A stretch of 64,000 nt of DNA from NCBI RefSeq assembly GCF_018861045.1, contig NZ_JAHKQJ010000007.1:706306-770305 (forward strand), written 5' to 3'. Of this stretch, positions 28,430 to 36,822 are shown piece by piece (the first letter of the stretch is position 1; each line of letters starts with the position of its first letter). The notes under the pieces were generated by a model. It saw nothing but the letters and a program-made list of their open reading frames with translations. It did no database searches and was not told the origin of the DNA. A program made the translations under genes and the position numbers. Source of the stretch: Octadecabacter sp. B2R22. GTDB lineage: Bacteria > Pseudomonadota > Alphaproteobacteria > Rhodobacterales > Rhodobacteraceae.

Positions 28430-29368
28430 TTAGTTACGAGCTTCAAAGTACGCAGCTGCACCGGGGTGAAGCGGGATCGGAAGACTCAAGGAGTTTTCCG
28501 GAACAATTTTAGCGGCCAGTGCTGTCTCAGCAATCAGGGCATCCATGTTCTCGTAAATCGCCTCTGCAATCGTGAATGCCAATTCATCAGTCATAGCAGC
28601 CGGTGCAATTAGCAGGTTGGCAGATGCGATGACATTGATCGGCGCGTCTGTGCCATAAACATCGGTCGGCACGTCCGTTTGGGAATAGTATGGGAACGTG
28701 TCCAACAATTCGGCCATTTTCTCATCGCTTAATTCGATAAAGGACAGCTCGTTCATCGCCTGCGCTTGTACAACAGCACCCGTCGGGAAACCAGCCAACG
28801 CAAATGATGCATCTACAGCCCCGTCAGTCAGCTGGGAAAAGCCGTCCGAATAGGACACAAAGCTGGGCGTAATATCATCCAGCGTCATGTCGTGGAGTCC
28901 CAGAAGGTCGCGCAGGATATTAAGTGTGCCGCCACCAGCGGGACCAACGGCGACCCGTTTGCCGCGCAGATCTTCGATGGATTCAATGCCCGAACCAGGC
29001 AGCGTTACCATGTGCAGGATGCTGGAATGGAGCGTGCCGATCGCTCGAATGTCCAGCGCTTCCGGATATGGGCCTTTGCCGTTGTGAGCGAAGTACGAAA
29101 GGCTGGCAGGAGCGATCGCGATTTCAACTTCACCTGACGCGATCAAACGCGGGTTTTCAGCACCGCCACCCGTCACGATTGGCACCATTGTATATCCGTC
29201 CGCAAATTCATTGATCGAATTGCTGAGCGCTTGGCCCATCGGATAATACGCCCCACCCAAACTGGCTGTCCCGATTCGCATTTCATCTTGCGCAGTGGCC
29301 ATTTGAGGCCCGAGCATCGCGCCCGTTGCCAAAACCATCGCCGCAGCGACTTTCACAAATTTATTCAT
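28430..29368 (-). CDS. TAXI-family TRAP transporter solute-binding protein
   Basis: Periplasmic binding protein of 312 residues with signal peptide (NKFVKVAAAMVLATGAMLGPQMATAQ). The TAXI signature MRIGTASLGGAYYPMGQALSNSIN opens the mature part, and IVTGGGAENPRLIASGEVEIAIA plus the DLRGKRVAVGPAGGGT block are typical. TAXI proteins usually act with a DctM-type fused permease, but none is adjacent: upstream is a divergent TSUP permease and downstream a terminator. Ligand unknown; glutamate/glutamine-like ligands are reported for some TAXI proteins. Confidence 0.93.
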   Translation of the reverse strand: MNKFVKVAAAMVLATGAMLGPQMATAQDEMRIGTASLGGAYYPMGQALSNSINEFADGYTMVPIVTGGGAENPRLIASGEVEIAIAPASLSYFAHNGKGPYPEALDIRAIGTLHSSILHMVTLPGSGIESIEDLRGKRVAVGPAGGGTLNILRDLLGLHDMTLDDITPSFVSYSDGFSQLTDGAVDASFALAGFPTGAVVQAQAMNELSFIELSDEKMAELLDTFPYYSQTDVPTDVYGTDAPINVIASANLLIAPAAMTDELAFTIAEAIYENMDALIAETALAAKIVPENSLSLPIPLHPGAAAYFEARN

Positions 29369-29570
29369 GTTTTCCTCCCGTTATGTATCAATCATGACGA
29401 GGATGCCGTCCCCAGTCCGTCGTCAATTGATGGGCAGCCTAACACCAAAATAGCGCTCCGCAACTTTTTATCGATTTTTTTTGCTAAGCGCGAAGAATAT
29501 CGATTAACCTGTGCGCAGAAGAATGGGCGGGACACCCTCGACACCCAACAAAAGCAAGGCTGACTTCAGG

Positions 29571-30329
29571 ATGGATTTTCTAGGTGACCCCATGGTCCTA
29601 CTGATTGCAATCGCGGCCTATTTTATTGGCGGCATTCTGAAAGGCGCGATGGGGTTCGGACTGCCTATCTTAGCTATTCCAGTGATGACCGTGACCCATT
29701 CACTGCCGATCGCCCTCTCTGTGGCGATCTTGCCCACGGTCTTAACCAACATTGCACAACTGTGGTCCTTTCGGCAGCACCGCGGCGTGCCGATCTTGCC
29801 AAAGTTTCTTATCTTAGGTGCGTTCGGACTGTGTTTTGGCGCGGTGCTGCTGTCTCGCATAAACAATGCCTACATTGAAATCGCCTTGGGGGTTATGGTG
29901 CTGGCATACCTTGTTAGCCGCCTAAGACGCGCTGGAGCAAAACGCCGCGCGCGCCCGGACCTTGCACCTGCGTACGGTTTCTTGGCGGGTGTCGTTCACG
30001 GCTCAACTGGACTGTCAGGGCTGGTGGGGCCGCCTTATATGCACTCCTTAAACCTACCGCGCCCTGAATTTGTATTCTCGACGGGGTCTATGTTTACCTT
30101 GTTTTCTTTGATGCAGGCCCCCGTGCTTTTCTCACTTGGGTTGTTCCACGAGGAAGCCCTTTGGATCAGCATTGTGATCCTGCCGTTCGCCTTTGGGGGG
30201 CTTTATCTTGGGGGTCTCATTGGCGCGAGGATGCAGTCGGACACGTTTTCACATGTGGTTCTCGGTGTGCTTGGGGTCACGGCGATCTTACCGATCTTCA
30301 ACGGATTACGCAGTCTAGTGCTTGGTTAA
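29571..30329 (+). CDS. TSUP-family (TauE/SafE) membrane permease
   Basis: 252-residue membrane protein with about eight hydrophobic segments. The family block GGILKGAMGFGLPILAIPVM (about 18-37) has the conserved KGxxGFG, and GVVHGSTGLSGLVGPP (about 140-155) repeats it in the second half. TSUP proteins move organosulfur compounds, sulfite or organic acids. The ATG at 29571 is preferred over the upstream frame start, which adds polar residues; its ribosome site is weak (AAGG about 13 bases upstream). It is divergent from the TAXI gene. Confidence 0.87.
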   Translation: MDFLGDPMVLLIAIAAYFIGGILKGAMGFGLPILAIPVMTVTHSLPIALSVAILPTVLTNIAQLWSFRQHRGVPILPKFLILGAFGLCFGAVLLSRINNAYIEIALGVMVLAYLVSRLRRAGAKRRARPDLAPAYGFLAGVVHGSTGLSGLVGPPYMHSLNLPRPEFVFSTGSMFTLFSLMQAPVLFSLGLFHEEALWISIVILPFAFGGLYLGGLIGARMQSDTFSHVVLGVLGVTAILPIFNGLRSLVLG

Positions 30330-30350
30330 GCCGCGGTGATTGCATTGCTC

Positions 30351-30370
30351 TAAAATATCGATATATTTTA
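30351..30370. promoter_or_regulatory. AT-rich inverted repeat upstream of the glutathione S-transferase gene
   Basis: TAAAATAT-CGAT-ATATTTTA: two 8-base arms around CGAT, ending 27 bases before the ATG. A likely operator or promoter element; regulator unknown. Confidence 0.45.
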
Positions 30371-30397
30371 CTAGAACGCCAAAAAATCGAGGTTACT

Positions 30398-31165
30398 ATG
30401 CTGACACTTTATCACGCCAACCATTCTACATGCAGTCAGAAGGTCCGCCTTTGCCTCGCTGAGAAAGGGCTGGAGTACGAAAGTAAACTCGTAAACCTCG
30501 CGACCAAGGAACAGCTTGCGCCAGAATATTTGGCCATGAACCCGAACGGGGTGGTGCCGACGTTGGTGCATGATGGCCGTCCGATTTTGGATTCCGGCGT
30601 GATCTGCGAATATATTGATGAGGTGTTTCCAGACAATCCGTTAATGCCCAAAGACCCGGTTGAACGCGCGCAAGTGCGGGCGTGGATCTGCTACATTGAC
30701 GAGGTCCCGGTGTCAGCGATCCGAGTGCCGTCCTTTAATATGGCGTTCCTTCCCCGTTATGACGGGTTGGACGATGAAACGTTTCAAAACGAACAAGCCG
30801 ACGTCCGCCCCCTGCGCAAACATTTCTATGAAAAGATGGGACGCAAAGGGTTCGACGACACAGAAGTAGACAACGCCATGGAGCAACTTGCCACTTCAAT
30901 CGCGCGGATGGAACGCGACTTGGCTCATCAGCCTTGGCTGTCTGGCCGCGACTTTGGGTTGGCGGATATCATCGCAGCACCGTTTATGGATCGTCTGGAT
31001 GATCTTGGCTTTGAGGACATGTGGGAGGCGAAATCGCCGCAGGTTGCAGATTGGTTCAAGCGGCTCAGCAGTCGCCCCGCCTACGCCGAGGCATTTTACC
31101 CCAAATCCCGCCTGACAGAGTTTTTGCCAATCGGGCCGCTCCATCGTGAGAAAGCGCCGGTTTAA
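30398..31165 (+). CDS. Glutathione S-transferase family protein
   Basis: Cytosolic 255-residue protein. Residues 1-80 are the thioredoxin-like domain: LTLYHANHSTCSQKVRLCLAEKGLEYE, with Ser/Cys at 10-12 where the catalytic residue sits, NPNGVVPTLVHDGRPILDSGVICEYID containing the cis-proline (VVPTL) and the glutathione-contacting D-S pair. The rest is the all-helical C-terminal domain with SGRDFGLADIIAAPFMDRL, the N-capping box region. The ATG at 30398 has GAGG 5 bases upstream; the longer frame shadows the TSUP gene. Substrate unknown. Confidence 0.93.
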   Translation: MLTLYHANHSTCSQKVRLCLAEKGLEYESKLVNLATKEQLAPEYLAMNPNGVVPTLVHDGRPILDSGVICEYIDEVFPDNPLMPKDPVERAQVRAWICYIDEVPVSAIRVPSFNMAFLPRYDGLDDETFQNEQADVRPLRKHFYEKMGRKGFDDTEVDNAMEQLATSIARMERDLAHQPWLSGRDFGLADIIAAPFMDRLDDLGFEDMWEAKSPQVADWFKRLSSRPAYAEAFYPKSRLTEFLPIGPLHREKAPV

Positions 31166-31194
31166 GCAATCAAGTCACTCACGGACATTGTCCC

Positions 31195-31231
31195 ATATGG
31201 TCTTGGCGTCAGACTGCCGCCAAGACCATAT
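31195..31231. terminator. Strong 14-bp hairpin after the GST gene
   Basis: ATATGGTCTTGGCG and CGCCAAGACCATAT form a perfect 14-base stem with a nine-base loop, 29 bases after the GST stop. No T tract follows on either strand, so it may act as an mRNA 3' stabiliser or be the remains of a mobile-element end and not a standard terminator. Confidence 0.45.
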
Positions 31232-31389
31232 AGGGCTGTCTCAATACCTCCCCTTTCGCATTTCGAGCCATCGAGCACTGACGAGCCTCGCTTTCGAGTG
31301 TCAGATCACCAAAGATCATGGGCTCTGATCTGGTCCCAGGTCACACCAACTCGGCGGGCCTATTTGAGGTGGCACGATCAATCGAGGAG

Positions 31390-31409
31390 TATTTGATATA
31401 TATCAAATA
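31390..31409. promoter_or_regulatory. Perfect 20-bp palindrome, candidate operator of the sqr gene
   Basis: TATTTGATATATATCAAATA is fully self-complementary and ends 50 bases before the oxidoreductase ATG. AT-rich palindromes of this size are bound by ArsR-type sulfide/persulfide repressors (BigR/SqrR) at sulfide-oxidation genes; that regulator type is an inference. Confidence 0.6.
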
Positions 31410-31459
31410 TAACTTTCTGAATATGAGTTAACCATCGGCCTCGAATAAGAGAGGCCAAC

Positions 31460-32773
31460 ATGACCAACAACAATCTTGATATCAGTCGCCGCGCATTTCT
31501 GGGCGTTGCCGCAGGTGGCGCCGCCATCGCGTCCGTCACGCCCAGTAGCGCGGCCCCCGTCGCAACAAACGCTAAAATCATCATCATCGGCGCTGGTGCC
31601 GGTGGGACCGCTTTGGCCAACCGATTGGTAGACCGCTTGGACGGCGCAGAGATCACCCTCATTGATCCACGCCCCCAGCATCTTTATCAGCCCGGCTTAA
31701 CGCTCGTCGCAGCAGGCTTGAAACCTGCCGACTATGTTACAACCCTCACGACCGATTGGCTGCCATCTGGCGTGACCCTGATCCCCGAGAAAGCCGCTGC
31801 AATTGATCCAGAGGCCAAGACAGTCTCAACTGAGGGCGGCGAAACGCTGTCCTACGACTACCTTGTGGTCGCACCGGGCTTGGTTCTAGATCACGATGCC
31901 ATTGATGGGTTTGACCTCGATATGGTCGGCACCAACGGGATCGGCGCGCTTTACGCTGGCCCGCAGTATGCCGCAAAAACATGGGAAGCCGCGGGCAAAT
32001 TCACGGAAGACGGCGGCGTGGGTCTGTTTACCCGTCCCGAAACGGAAATGAAGTGCGCCGGTGCGCCGCTCAAGCACACCTTCTTGATCGACGACCTTGC
32101 CCGCCGTGCAGACAACCGTGGCAACATGGATATCACTTACGCGGCCCCACAAGGGTCGCTGTTTGGTGTTCCAATCGTCGCCGAAAAGGTGCGCATGTTG
32201 TTTGGGGACCGTGGCATCAATTCCGCGATGCAGCACACTCTCAAATCCATCGAACCAGGCCAGCAAAAGGCAACGTTCGAAGACAAAGACGGCTCCTCGG
32301 TAGACATGGATTACGACTATATCCACGTCATCCCGCCTCAGCGTGCCCCTGACGTAATCCGCGATTCTGGCCTCTCATGGGCCGACAAATGGACAGACCA
32401 AGGCTGGGTTGAATGCGACATGTATACCCTCCAGCACCTTCGTTACGATACGATCTGGGCGCTTGGCGATGTTGCGGGCGTGCCCAAAGGCAAAACAGCC
32501 GCATCCGTCAAATGGCAGGTTCCCGTGGTTGAGGACGGCATTGTCAGCGCCATCCAAGGCACGGACCCGACTGAAACCTACAACGGCTACACATCCTGCC
32601 CGATGATCACACGGATCGGTCGCGCTATGTTGGTCGAATTTGACTACAACAACGATCTTACGCCGTCCTTCCCGGGCATCATCGCCCCGCTGGAAGAACT
32701 CTGGCTTTCATGGCTGATGAAAGAAGTCGCCCTGAAAGCCACCTATAACGCCATGCTACGCGGCCGCGCATAA
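31460..32773 (+). CDS. sqr: Sulfide:quinone oxidoreductase, type II-like, Tat-exported
   Basis: FAD-dependent membrane-associated enzyme that oxidises sulfide and passes electrons to quinone. The 437-residue protein has a Tat signal (SRRAFLGVAAGG at about 9-20), then the dinucleotide-binding motif IIIIGAGAGGTALANRL. The two redox cysteines of type II SQR are visible: Cys199 in MKCAGAPLK and Cys380 in GYTSCPMIT, and the second FAD motif TIWALGDVAGVP is present. A GAGG ribosome site precedes the ATG. A small membrane protein gene follows 12 bases later. The export signal suggests a periplasmic face. A flavocytochrome c-type role is less likely because both SQR cysteine motifs are intact. Confidence 0.9.
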   Translation: MTNNNLDISRRAFLGVAAGGAAIASVTPSSAAPVATNAKIIIIGAGAGGTALANRLVDRLDGAEITLIDPRPQHLYQPGLTLVAAGLKPADYVTTLTTDWLPSGVTLIPEKAAAIDPEAKTVSTEGGETLSYDYLVVAPGLVLDHDAIDGFDLDMVGTNGIGALYAGPQYAAKTWEAAGKFTEDGGVGLFTRPETEMKCAGAPLKHTFLIDDLARRADNRGNMDITYAAPQGSLFGVPIVAEKVRMLFGDRGINSAMQHTLKSIEPGQQKATFEDKDGSSVDMDYDYIHVIPPQRAPDVIRDSGLSWADKWTDQGWVECDMYTLQHLRYDTIWALGDVAGVPKGKTAASVKWQVPVVEDGIVSAIQGTDPTETYNGYTSCPMITRIGRAMLVEFDYNNDLTPSFPGIIAPLEELWLSWLMKEVALKATYNAMLRGRA

Positions 32774-32785
32774 AGGAGCGATGCA

Positions 32786-33136
32786 ATGAAAGATATGACA
32801 CTCTCTACCCTGCTTGCGGTCTTCGAGGAAATCTTCGGGCGCGGATTGTTCTGGGCCATGGTTGCCGTCGCTGGCGTTGTGACGCTGGCCTACCTCTTTG
32901 TGCTGATCCGTGACCGCGCTGTCAGCTGGCACAAGTTCCTTTGGGCGCAGCTGTCGATGCCAGTTGGCGCAGTTCTCGCGGTTTGGTTTCTGTTGGCGAT
33001 GACCCATTCGCAACTGCGCGACATGGGTGGCCCGATTGATCTGATCGTGTTGCTGATGGTTGCCGCCGGCGGTGCTGTCGGTATGGCAATCCTTGTCTAC
33101 ACGGGCCAGTCCCTGTTGCGTGGACGCGAAGAGTAA
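32786..33136 (+). CDS. Small four-helix membrane protein (DUF5368-like)
   Basis: 116-residue protein with three or four hydrophobic segments (WAMVAVAGVVTLAYLFVLI, SMPVGAVLAVWFLLAM, LIVLLMVAAGGAVGMAILVYTG). The ATG has GGAG 7 bases upstream, and it lies 12 bases after sqr, so the two form an operon. From memory, rhodobacterial SQR genes are often paired with a DUF5368 protein of this kind. A role in anchoring or quinone access is a guess. Confidence 0.75.
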   Translation: MKDMTLSTLLAVFEEIFGRGLFWAMVAVAGVVTLAYLFVLIRDRAVSWHKFLWAQLSMPVGAVLAVWFLLAMTHSQLRDMGGPIDLIVLLMVAAGGAVGMAILVYTGQSLLRGREE

Positions 33137-33250
33137 CGCCTTAGAAACGTCTCAAATGAACACTTGGTGGCCGCAATGGCGTTGAATTCCGGCCATCAAG
33201 ACTGTGCACAATCATCCCCAGAACGACTTTTTGTATCTGGAGAATTAACA

Positions 33251-33448
33251 ATGCACTTCACTAACAACACCGCAACAATCGTGTCCGAAGTCCGCACATT
33301 CGTTATGGATGAACGCAAAAGCTGTGTGTCTGATCGCGAATGGAAATTCCGCCTGCGTGGTTACGGCTACGATGTTCGTACAACTGACCACGGCACCGTG
33401 CTAGCCACCCTGCCCCAAGGCATCGAGATCTGCACGCTGGACGCCTAA
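33251..33448 (+). CDS. Small hypothetical protein
   Basis: 65-residue protein with GGAG about 9 bases before the ATG. The sequence contains SCVSDREWKFRLRGYGYDVRTTDHGTVLATLPQGIEIC, a short alpha/beta pattern, no signal peptide and no transmembrane segment. It begins 114 bases after the small membrane protein gene and ends 3 bases before the convergent glpK stop. The good ribosome site and even codon use support it as real. No family is recognised. Confidence 0.6.
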   Translation: MHFTNNTATIVSEVRTFVMDERKSCVSDREWKFRLRGYGYDVRTTDHGTVLATLPQGIEICTLDA

Positions 33449-33451
33449 GTC

Positions 33452-34942
33452 TTACGACTTTGTGCGGCCTATCGCATCTTTCCACCCTGCATAGCGGCGG
33501 TCTTTGTCCGCCTCATCCATCTGTGGTGTAAACTGTCGATCCAACGCCCACGTCGCGGCGAAGTCGTCTTGCGTCGGGTAGATCCCTGCCCGCATCCCAG
33601 CAAGCCATGCAGCGCCCAGTGCTGTTGTTTCCAGCACCTTCGGTCGGTCAACCTTGGCGCCGATCACATCGGCCAGAAATTGCATGGCCCAGTTTGACGC
33701 GGACATTCCGCCATCGACCCGAAGGGTCGTGTCAATTGCCGTGACCCTGAGAGTGCCCTCAGCCGCACCATCCCAATCAGCCTTCATTGCGTCCAGCAAA
33801 TCGCGTGTCTGAAAGCCGACGCTTTCCAGCGCAGCACGTGCGAATTCCGCAGGCCCAGCGTTGCGTGTCAGCCCAAACACCGCACCACGGGCATCAGCAT
33901 CCCAATACGGCGCGCCAAGGCCCGTGAACGCAGGGACAAGATACAGCTCGACCGACGGATCAGCGCTCTCCGCCAAGGTTTGAGTTTCTTTCGCGTCTTT
34001 AATTATCCCCAATCCATCGCGCAGCCATTGCACCACAGCGCCAGCGATAAAGATCGACCCCTCAAGCGCGTAAGTGGTTTTGCCATCGAGTTGATAGGCA
34101 ATCGTGCCGAGCATCCGGTTTTGGCTTTGAACCAGTTCATCGCCCGTGTTGAGCAGTGCAAAACATCCTGTCCCATAGGTGGATTTTAACATCCCCGGTT
34201 CAAAACACGCCTGCCCGATCGTCGCCGCCTGCTGATCGCCCGCAACGCCCAAGATCGGCAGGTCTGGCCCAAACATATCCGTGGTCCCGAAATCAGCCGC
34301 ACAATCCAGAACCTCTGGCAGCATCGACATCGGAATACCCAAGCGCTTGCAAATCACGTCATCCCACGCGCCTTCACGGATGTTGTACAGCATTGTGCGC
34401 GCGGCGTTTGTGGCGTCCGTGACATGGCGTTTTCCGCGGGTCATCCGCCAGATCAGAAAACTGTCGACGGTGCCGAACAACAACTGGCCCGCCTCCGCTT
34501 TTTCCTGCGCTCCTTCAACGGTTTGCAAGATGTACCTTACCTTGGTTGCGCTAAAGTACGGGTCTGCCAAGAGCCCTGTGCGGGCAGTGATTTCAGCCTC
34601 AAATCCATCGGCCTTTAGGTCTTCGCAGAAATCAGCTGTACGACGATCCTGCCAGACAATCGCGTTATGGATCGGTTTTCCGGTCTCGCGATCCCAGATG
34701 ATTGTGGTTTCGCGCTGGTTGGTAATACCAATCGCAGCGATGTCATCCGCTTTGGCGACGACATCCGAACAGACTGACACAACAGATTCCCAAATTTCTT
34801 CGGGGTCGTGTTCGACCCAACCCGATTGCGGATAAATCTGCGTGAATTCCTTCTGCGCCACATGGGCGATCGCCATATCCCCATCAAACAGAATTGCGCG
34901 GCTGGATGTGGTCCCTTGGTCAATCGCGAGGATATGGGGCAT
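33452..34942 (-). CDS. glpK: Glycerol kinase
   Basis: ATP-dependent phosphorylation of glycerol to sn-glycerol 3-phosphate in the cytoplasm. 496 residues, FGGY family: phosphate-1 loop [14 protein letters not shown] at the N-terminus, [43 protein letters not shown], and the C-terminal [31 protein letters not shown] precedes the ATG. It is 9 bases after rlmE and no glycerol transporter or glpD is adjacent. It lies at the far end of a minus-strand run that starts with the agl operon. Confidence 0.96.
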   Translation of the reverse strand: MPHILAIDQGTTSSRAILFDGDMAIAHVAQKEFTQIYPQSGWVEHDPEEIWESVVSVCSDVVAKADDIAAIGITNQRETTIIWDRETGKPIHNAIVWQDRRTADFCEDLKADGFEAEITARTGLLADPYFSATKVRYILQTVEGAQEKAEAGQLLFGTVDSFLIWRMTRGKRHVTDATNAARTMLYNIREGAWDDVICKRLGIPMSMLPEVLDCAADFGTTDMFGPDLPILGVAGDQQAATIGQACFEPGMLKSTYGTGCFALLNTGDELVQSQNRMLGTIAYQLDGKTTYALEGSIFIAGAVVQWLRDGLGIIKDAKETQTLAESADPSVELYLVPAFTGLGAPYWDADARGAVFGLTRNAGPAEFARAALESVGFQTRDLLDAMKADWDGAAEGTLRVTAIDTTLRVDGGMSASNWAMQFLADVIGAKVDRPKVLETTALGAAWLAGMRAGIYPTQDDFAATWALDRQFTPQMDEADKDRRYAGWKDAIGRTKS

Positions 34943-34951
34943 GTATTTCTC

Positions 34952-35695
34952 CTAGTCGTCGGCCTCTTGGGTTCCACGGAACCCTGTTGCCACAACAAAT
35001 TTTTCAGAACTGTCGGAACGTGAAGAAGGTGGCTTAACGTATTGAACTTTCTTGAAGTTCACTTTCAACATACGCTGCAATTCGGCTTCTGCACCACCGG
35101 CAAGAACCTTGGCGACAAATGTACCGCCCTCATCCAGCACATCAAACGCGAAATAAGCGGCAGTTTCGCACAAAGCCATGATGCGGTTGTGGTCGGTTTG
35201 TTTATGACCCGACGCAGACGCCGCCATATCGCTCATGACGATATCAGCTTTACCACCGAGCCATTCTTTAACCTTTACGTCCGCGTCGTCTTCCATGAAA
35301 TCAAGCACATGGAGTTCACAACCCGGGATTGGTTCCATTTCTTGAAGGTCAATGCCAAGGATCGTGCCAATCGGCTTTCCCTTGCGTTCACCCAACGCAT
35401 TGATCTTCGGCACAGCCACTTGGCACCAACCACCTGGCGCAGCACCCAGATCAACGACCCGCTTACCGGGGGTCAGGAAGTTGAACTTTTCATTCAATTC
35501 CAAAATCTTATAGGCCGCTCTGCCACGATATCCGTCAGCCTTTGCGCGCACCACATACGGGTCGTTCAACTGCCGTTGCAACCACATGGTCGAGCCGATT
35601 TTACGCCCGCGGGCGGTCTTTACCTTTACGGTCAGGTCGCGTTGTCCGCGGCCTGATGTGTTTTTGCCTGCGCGTGATGTCGGTTTTTTTACCAT
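34952..35695 (-). CDS. rlmE: 23S rRNA 2'-O-methyltransferase RlmE (FtsJ)
   Basis: Methylates U2552 of 23S rRNA in Escherichia coli. The 247-residue protein has a basic N-terminus, then SRAAYK-type start of the Rossmann domain ([18 protein letters not shown], about 57-74, with the catalytic lysine), the SAM loop [15 protein letters not shown] (about 80-94), and [19 protein letters not shown] with the catalytic aspartate. [11 protein letters not shown] and the [19 protein letters not shown] end complete the K-D-K-E set. It lies 20 bases after aglK and 9 bases before glpK. Confidence 0.96.
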   Translation of the reverse strand: MVKKPTSRAGKNTSGRGQRDLTVKVKTARGRKIGSTMWLQRQLNDPYVVRAKADGYRGRAAYKILELNEKFNFLTPGKRVVDLGAAPGGWCQVAVPKINALGERKGKPIGTILGIDLQEMEPIPGCELHVLDFMEDDADVKVKEWLGGKADIVMSDMAASASGHKQTDHNRIMALCETAAYFAFDVLDEGGTFVAKVLAGGAEAELQRMLKVNFKKVQYVKPPSSRSDSSEKFVVATGFRGTQEADD

Positions 35696-35715
35696 ACCCC
35701 CGATTACCCCGCGCC

Positions 35716-36804
35716 TTAGCGGTAGTAAAGAGATTGCCCGCCTGCGAAAATCTGGACCTTTTCCGGCGCGGCACAGACCCGCACGGTGCTCCCGCGCAGA
35801 CCCTGATGAATGCCGGGCAGTTTCGCCAACATTGGTTCACCATCCACTGGCGTTTCGAAATACAACAACGTCACTTCGCCCAAGGCTTCGGTAAACTTGA
35901 CAGTGCCCTCATAAATGGCATCCCCTGCAGCGACGACCATATCCTCTGGCCGAACACCCACATTGACCTTTAGCCCCTTGTCGGCGGTCTGCGTCGGCAC
36001 GGCAGAGGCCACCATCAAACCACTGTCCAGACGCACCTTCGTCACCGCTCCCGTCTCAATGATCTCGCCCGCCAGCAGATTCATGGCTGGAGAACCGATA
36101 AACTGCGCAACGAATTCATTCTCTGGCCGCTCATACAGCTCTAGCGGCGTGCCGACCTGCGCGATCCCCTTATTGGCAAGCACAACAATCCGCGTCGCCA
36201 ATGTCATCGCTTCGACCTGATCGTGGGTTACGTAGATCATTGTGCTGTCAGGCATGGATTCTTTGAGCTGGGCAATCTCGATCCGTGTGGCGACCCTTAG
36301 GGCTGCGTCCAAGTTCGAAAGAGGTTCATCAAACAGGTAAACCTTTGGGTCACGTACGATGGACCGGCCAATCGCCACACGCTGGCGCTGCCCGCCTGAC
36401 AACGCCTTTGGAAGGCGGTCCAGATAGTCATCCAACTGCAAAATCCGCGCGGCGTTCTCGATCGCAGCGTCAATTTCGGCCTTTGGTTTCTTGGCCAGCT
36501 TCATCGCAAAGCTCATGTTGTCGCGCACGGTCATATGCGGATAAAGCGCGTACGACTGGAACACCATGGCGATACCACGCTGGGCTGGCGGCACATCATT
36601 GACGACCTGTCCGTCGATTTGCAGTTCCCCGTCGGTGATTTTTTCAAGGCCCGCAATCATCCGCAGCAAGGTGGACTTACCGCAGCCAGATGGACCGACA
36701 AATACGATCAATTCACCCTTTTTGATATCTAGGTTGATGTCGTTGAGGACATTCACAGCGCCGCCGTAGGTCTTACCAACGTTTGTCAGCTTCAGATCAG
36801 CCAT
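35716..36804 (-). CDS. aglK: Alpha-glucoside ABC transporter ATP-binding protein
   Basis: 362-residue ATPase of the MalK/UgpC type. Walker [10 protein letters not shown] (about 37-45), signature [15 protein letters not shown] (about 135-149), Walker [13 protein letters not shown], switch His in [13 protein letters not shown], then a C-terminal TOBE domain ([12 protein letters not shown] onward). It energises the AglE-AglF-AglG importer and is the last agl gene. GGAGAT lies upstream of the ATG. No IIA-binding evidence can be read for regulation. Confidence 0.95.
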   Translation of the reverse strand: MADLKLTNVGKTYGGAVNVLNDINLDIKKGELIVFVGPSGCGKSTLLRMIAGLEKITDGELQIDGQVVNDVPPAQRGIAMVFQSYALYPHMTVRDNMSFAMKLAKKPKAEIDAAIENAARILQLDDYLDRLPKALSGGQRQRVAIGRSIVRDPKVYLFDEPLSNLDAALRVATRIEIAQLKESMPDSTMIYVTHDQVEAMTLATRIVVLANKGIAQVGTPLELYERPENEFVAQFIGSPAMNLLAGEIIETGAVTKVRLDSGLMVASAVPTQTADKGLKVNVGVRPEDMVVAAGDAIYEGTVKFTEALGEVTLLYFETPVDGEPMLAKLPGIHQGLRGSTVRVCAAPEKVQIFAGGQSLYYR

Positions 36805-36822
36805 CTTAGGATCTCCTGTACA

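Larger units (their letters stand above)
31166..31459. other. 294-base gap between GST and sulfide:quinone oxidoreductase genes
   Basis: No convincing coding frame. It contains a strong hairpin at 31195-31231 and a perfect palindrome at 31390-31409, both listed separately. The middle part (about 31240-31380) shows nothing I can name. Confidence 0.5.
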
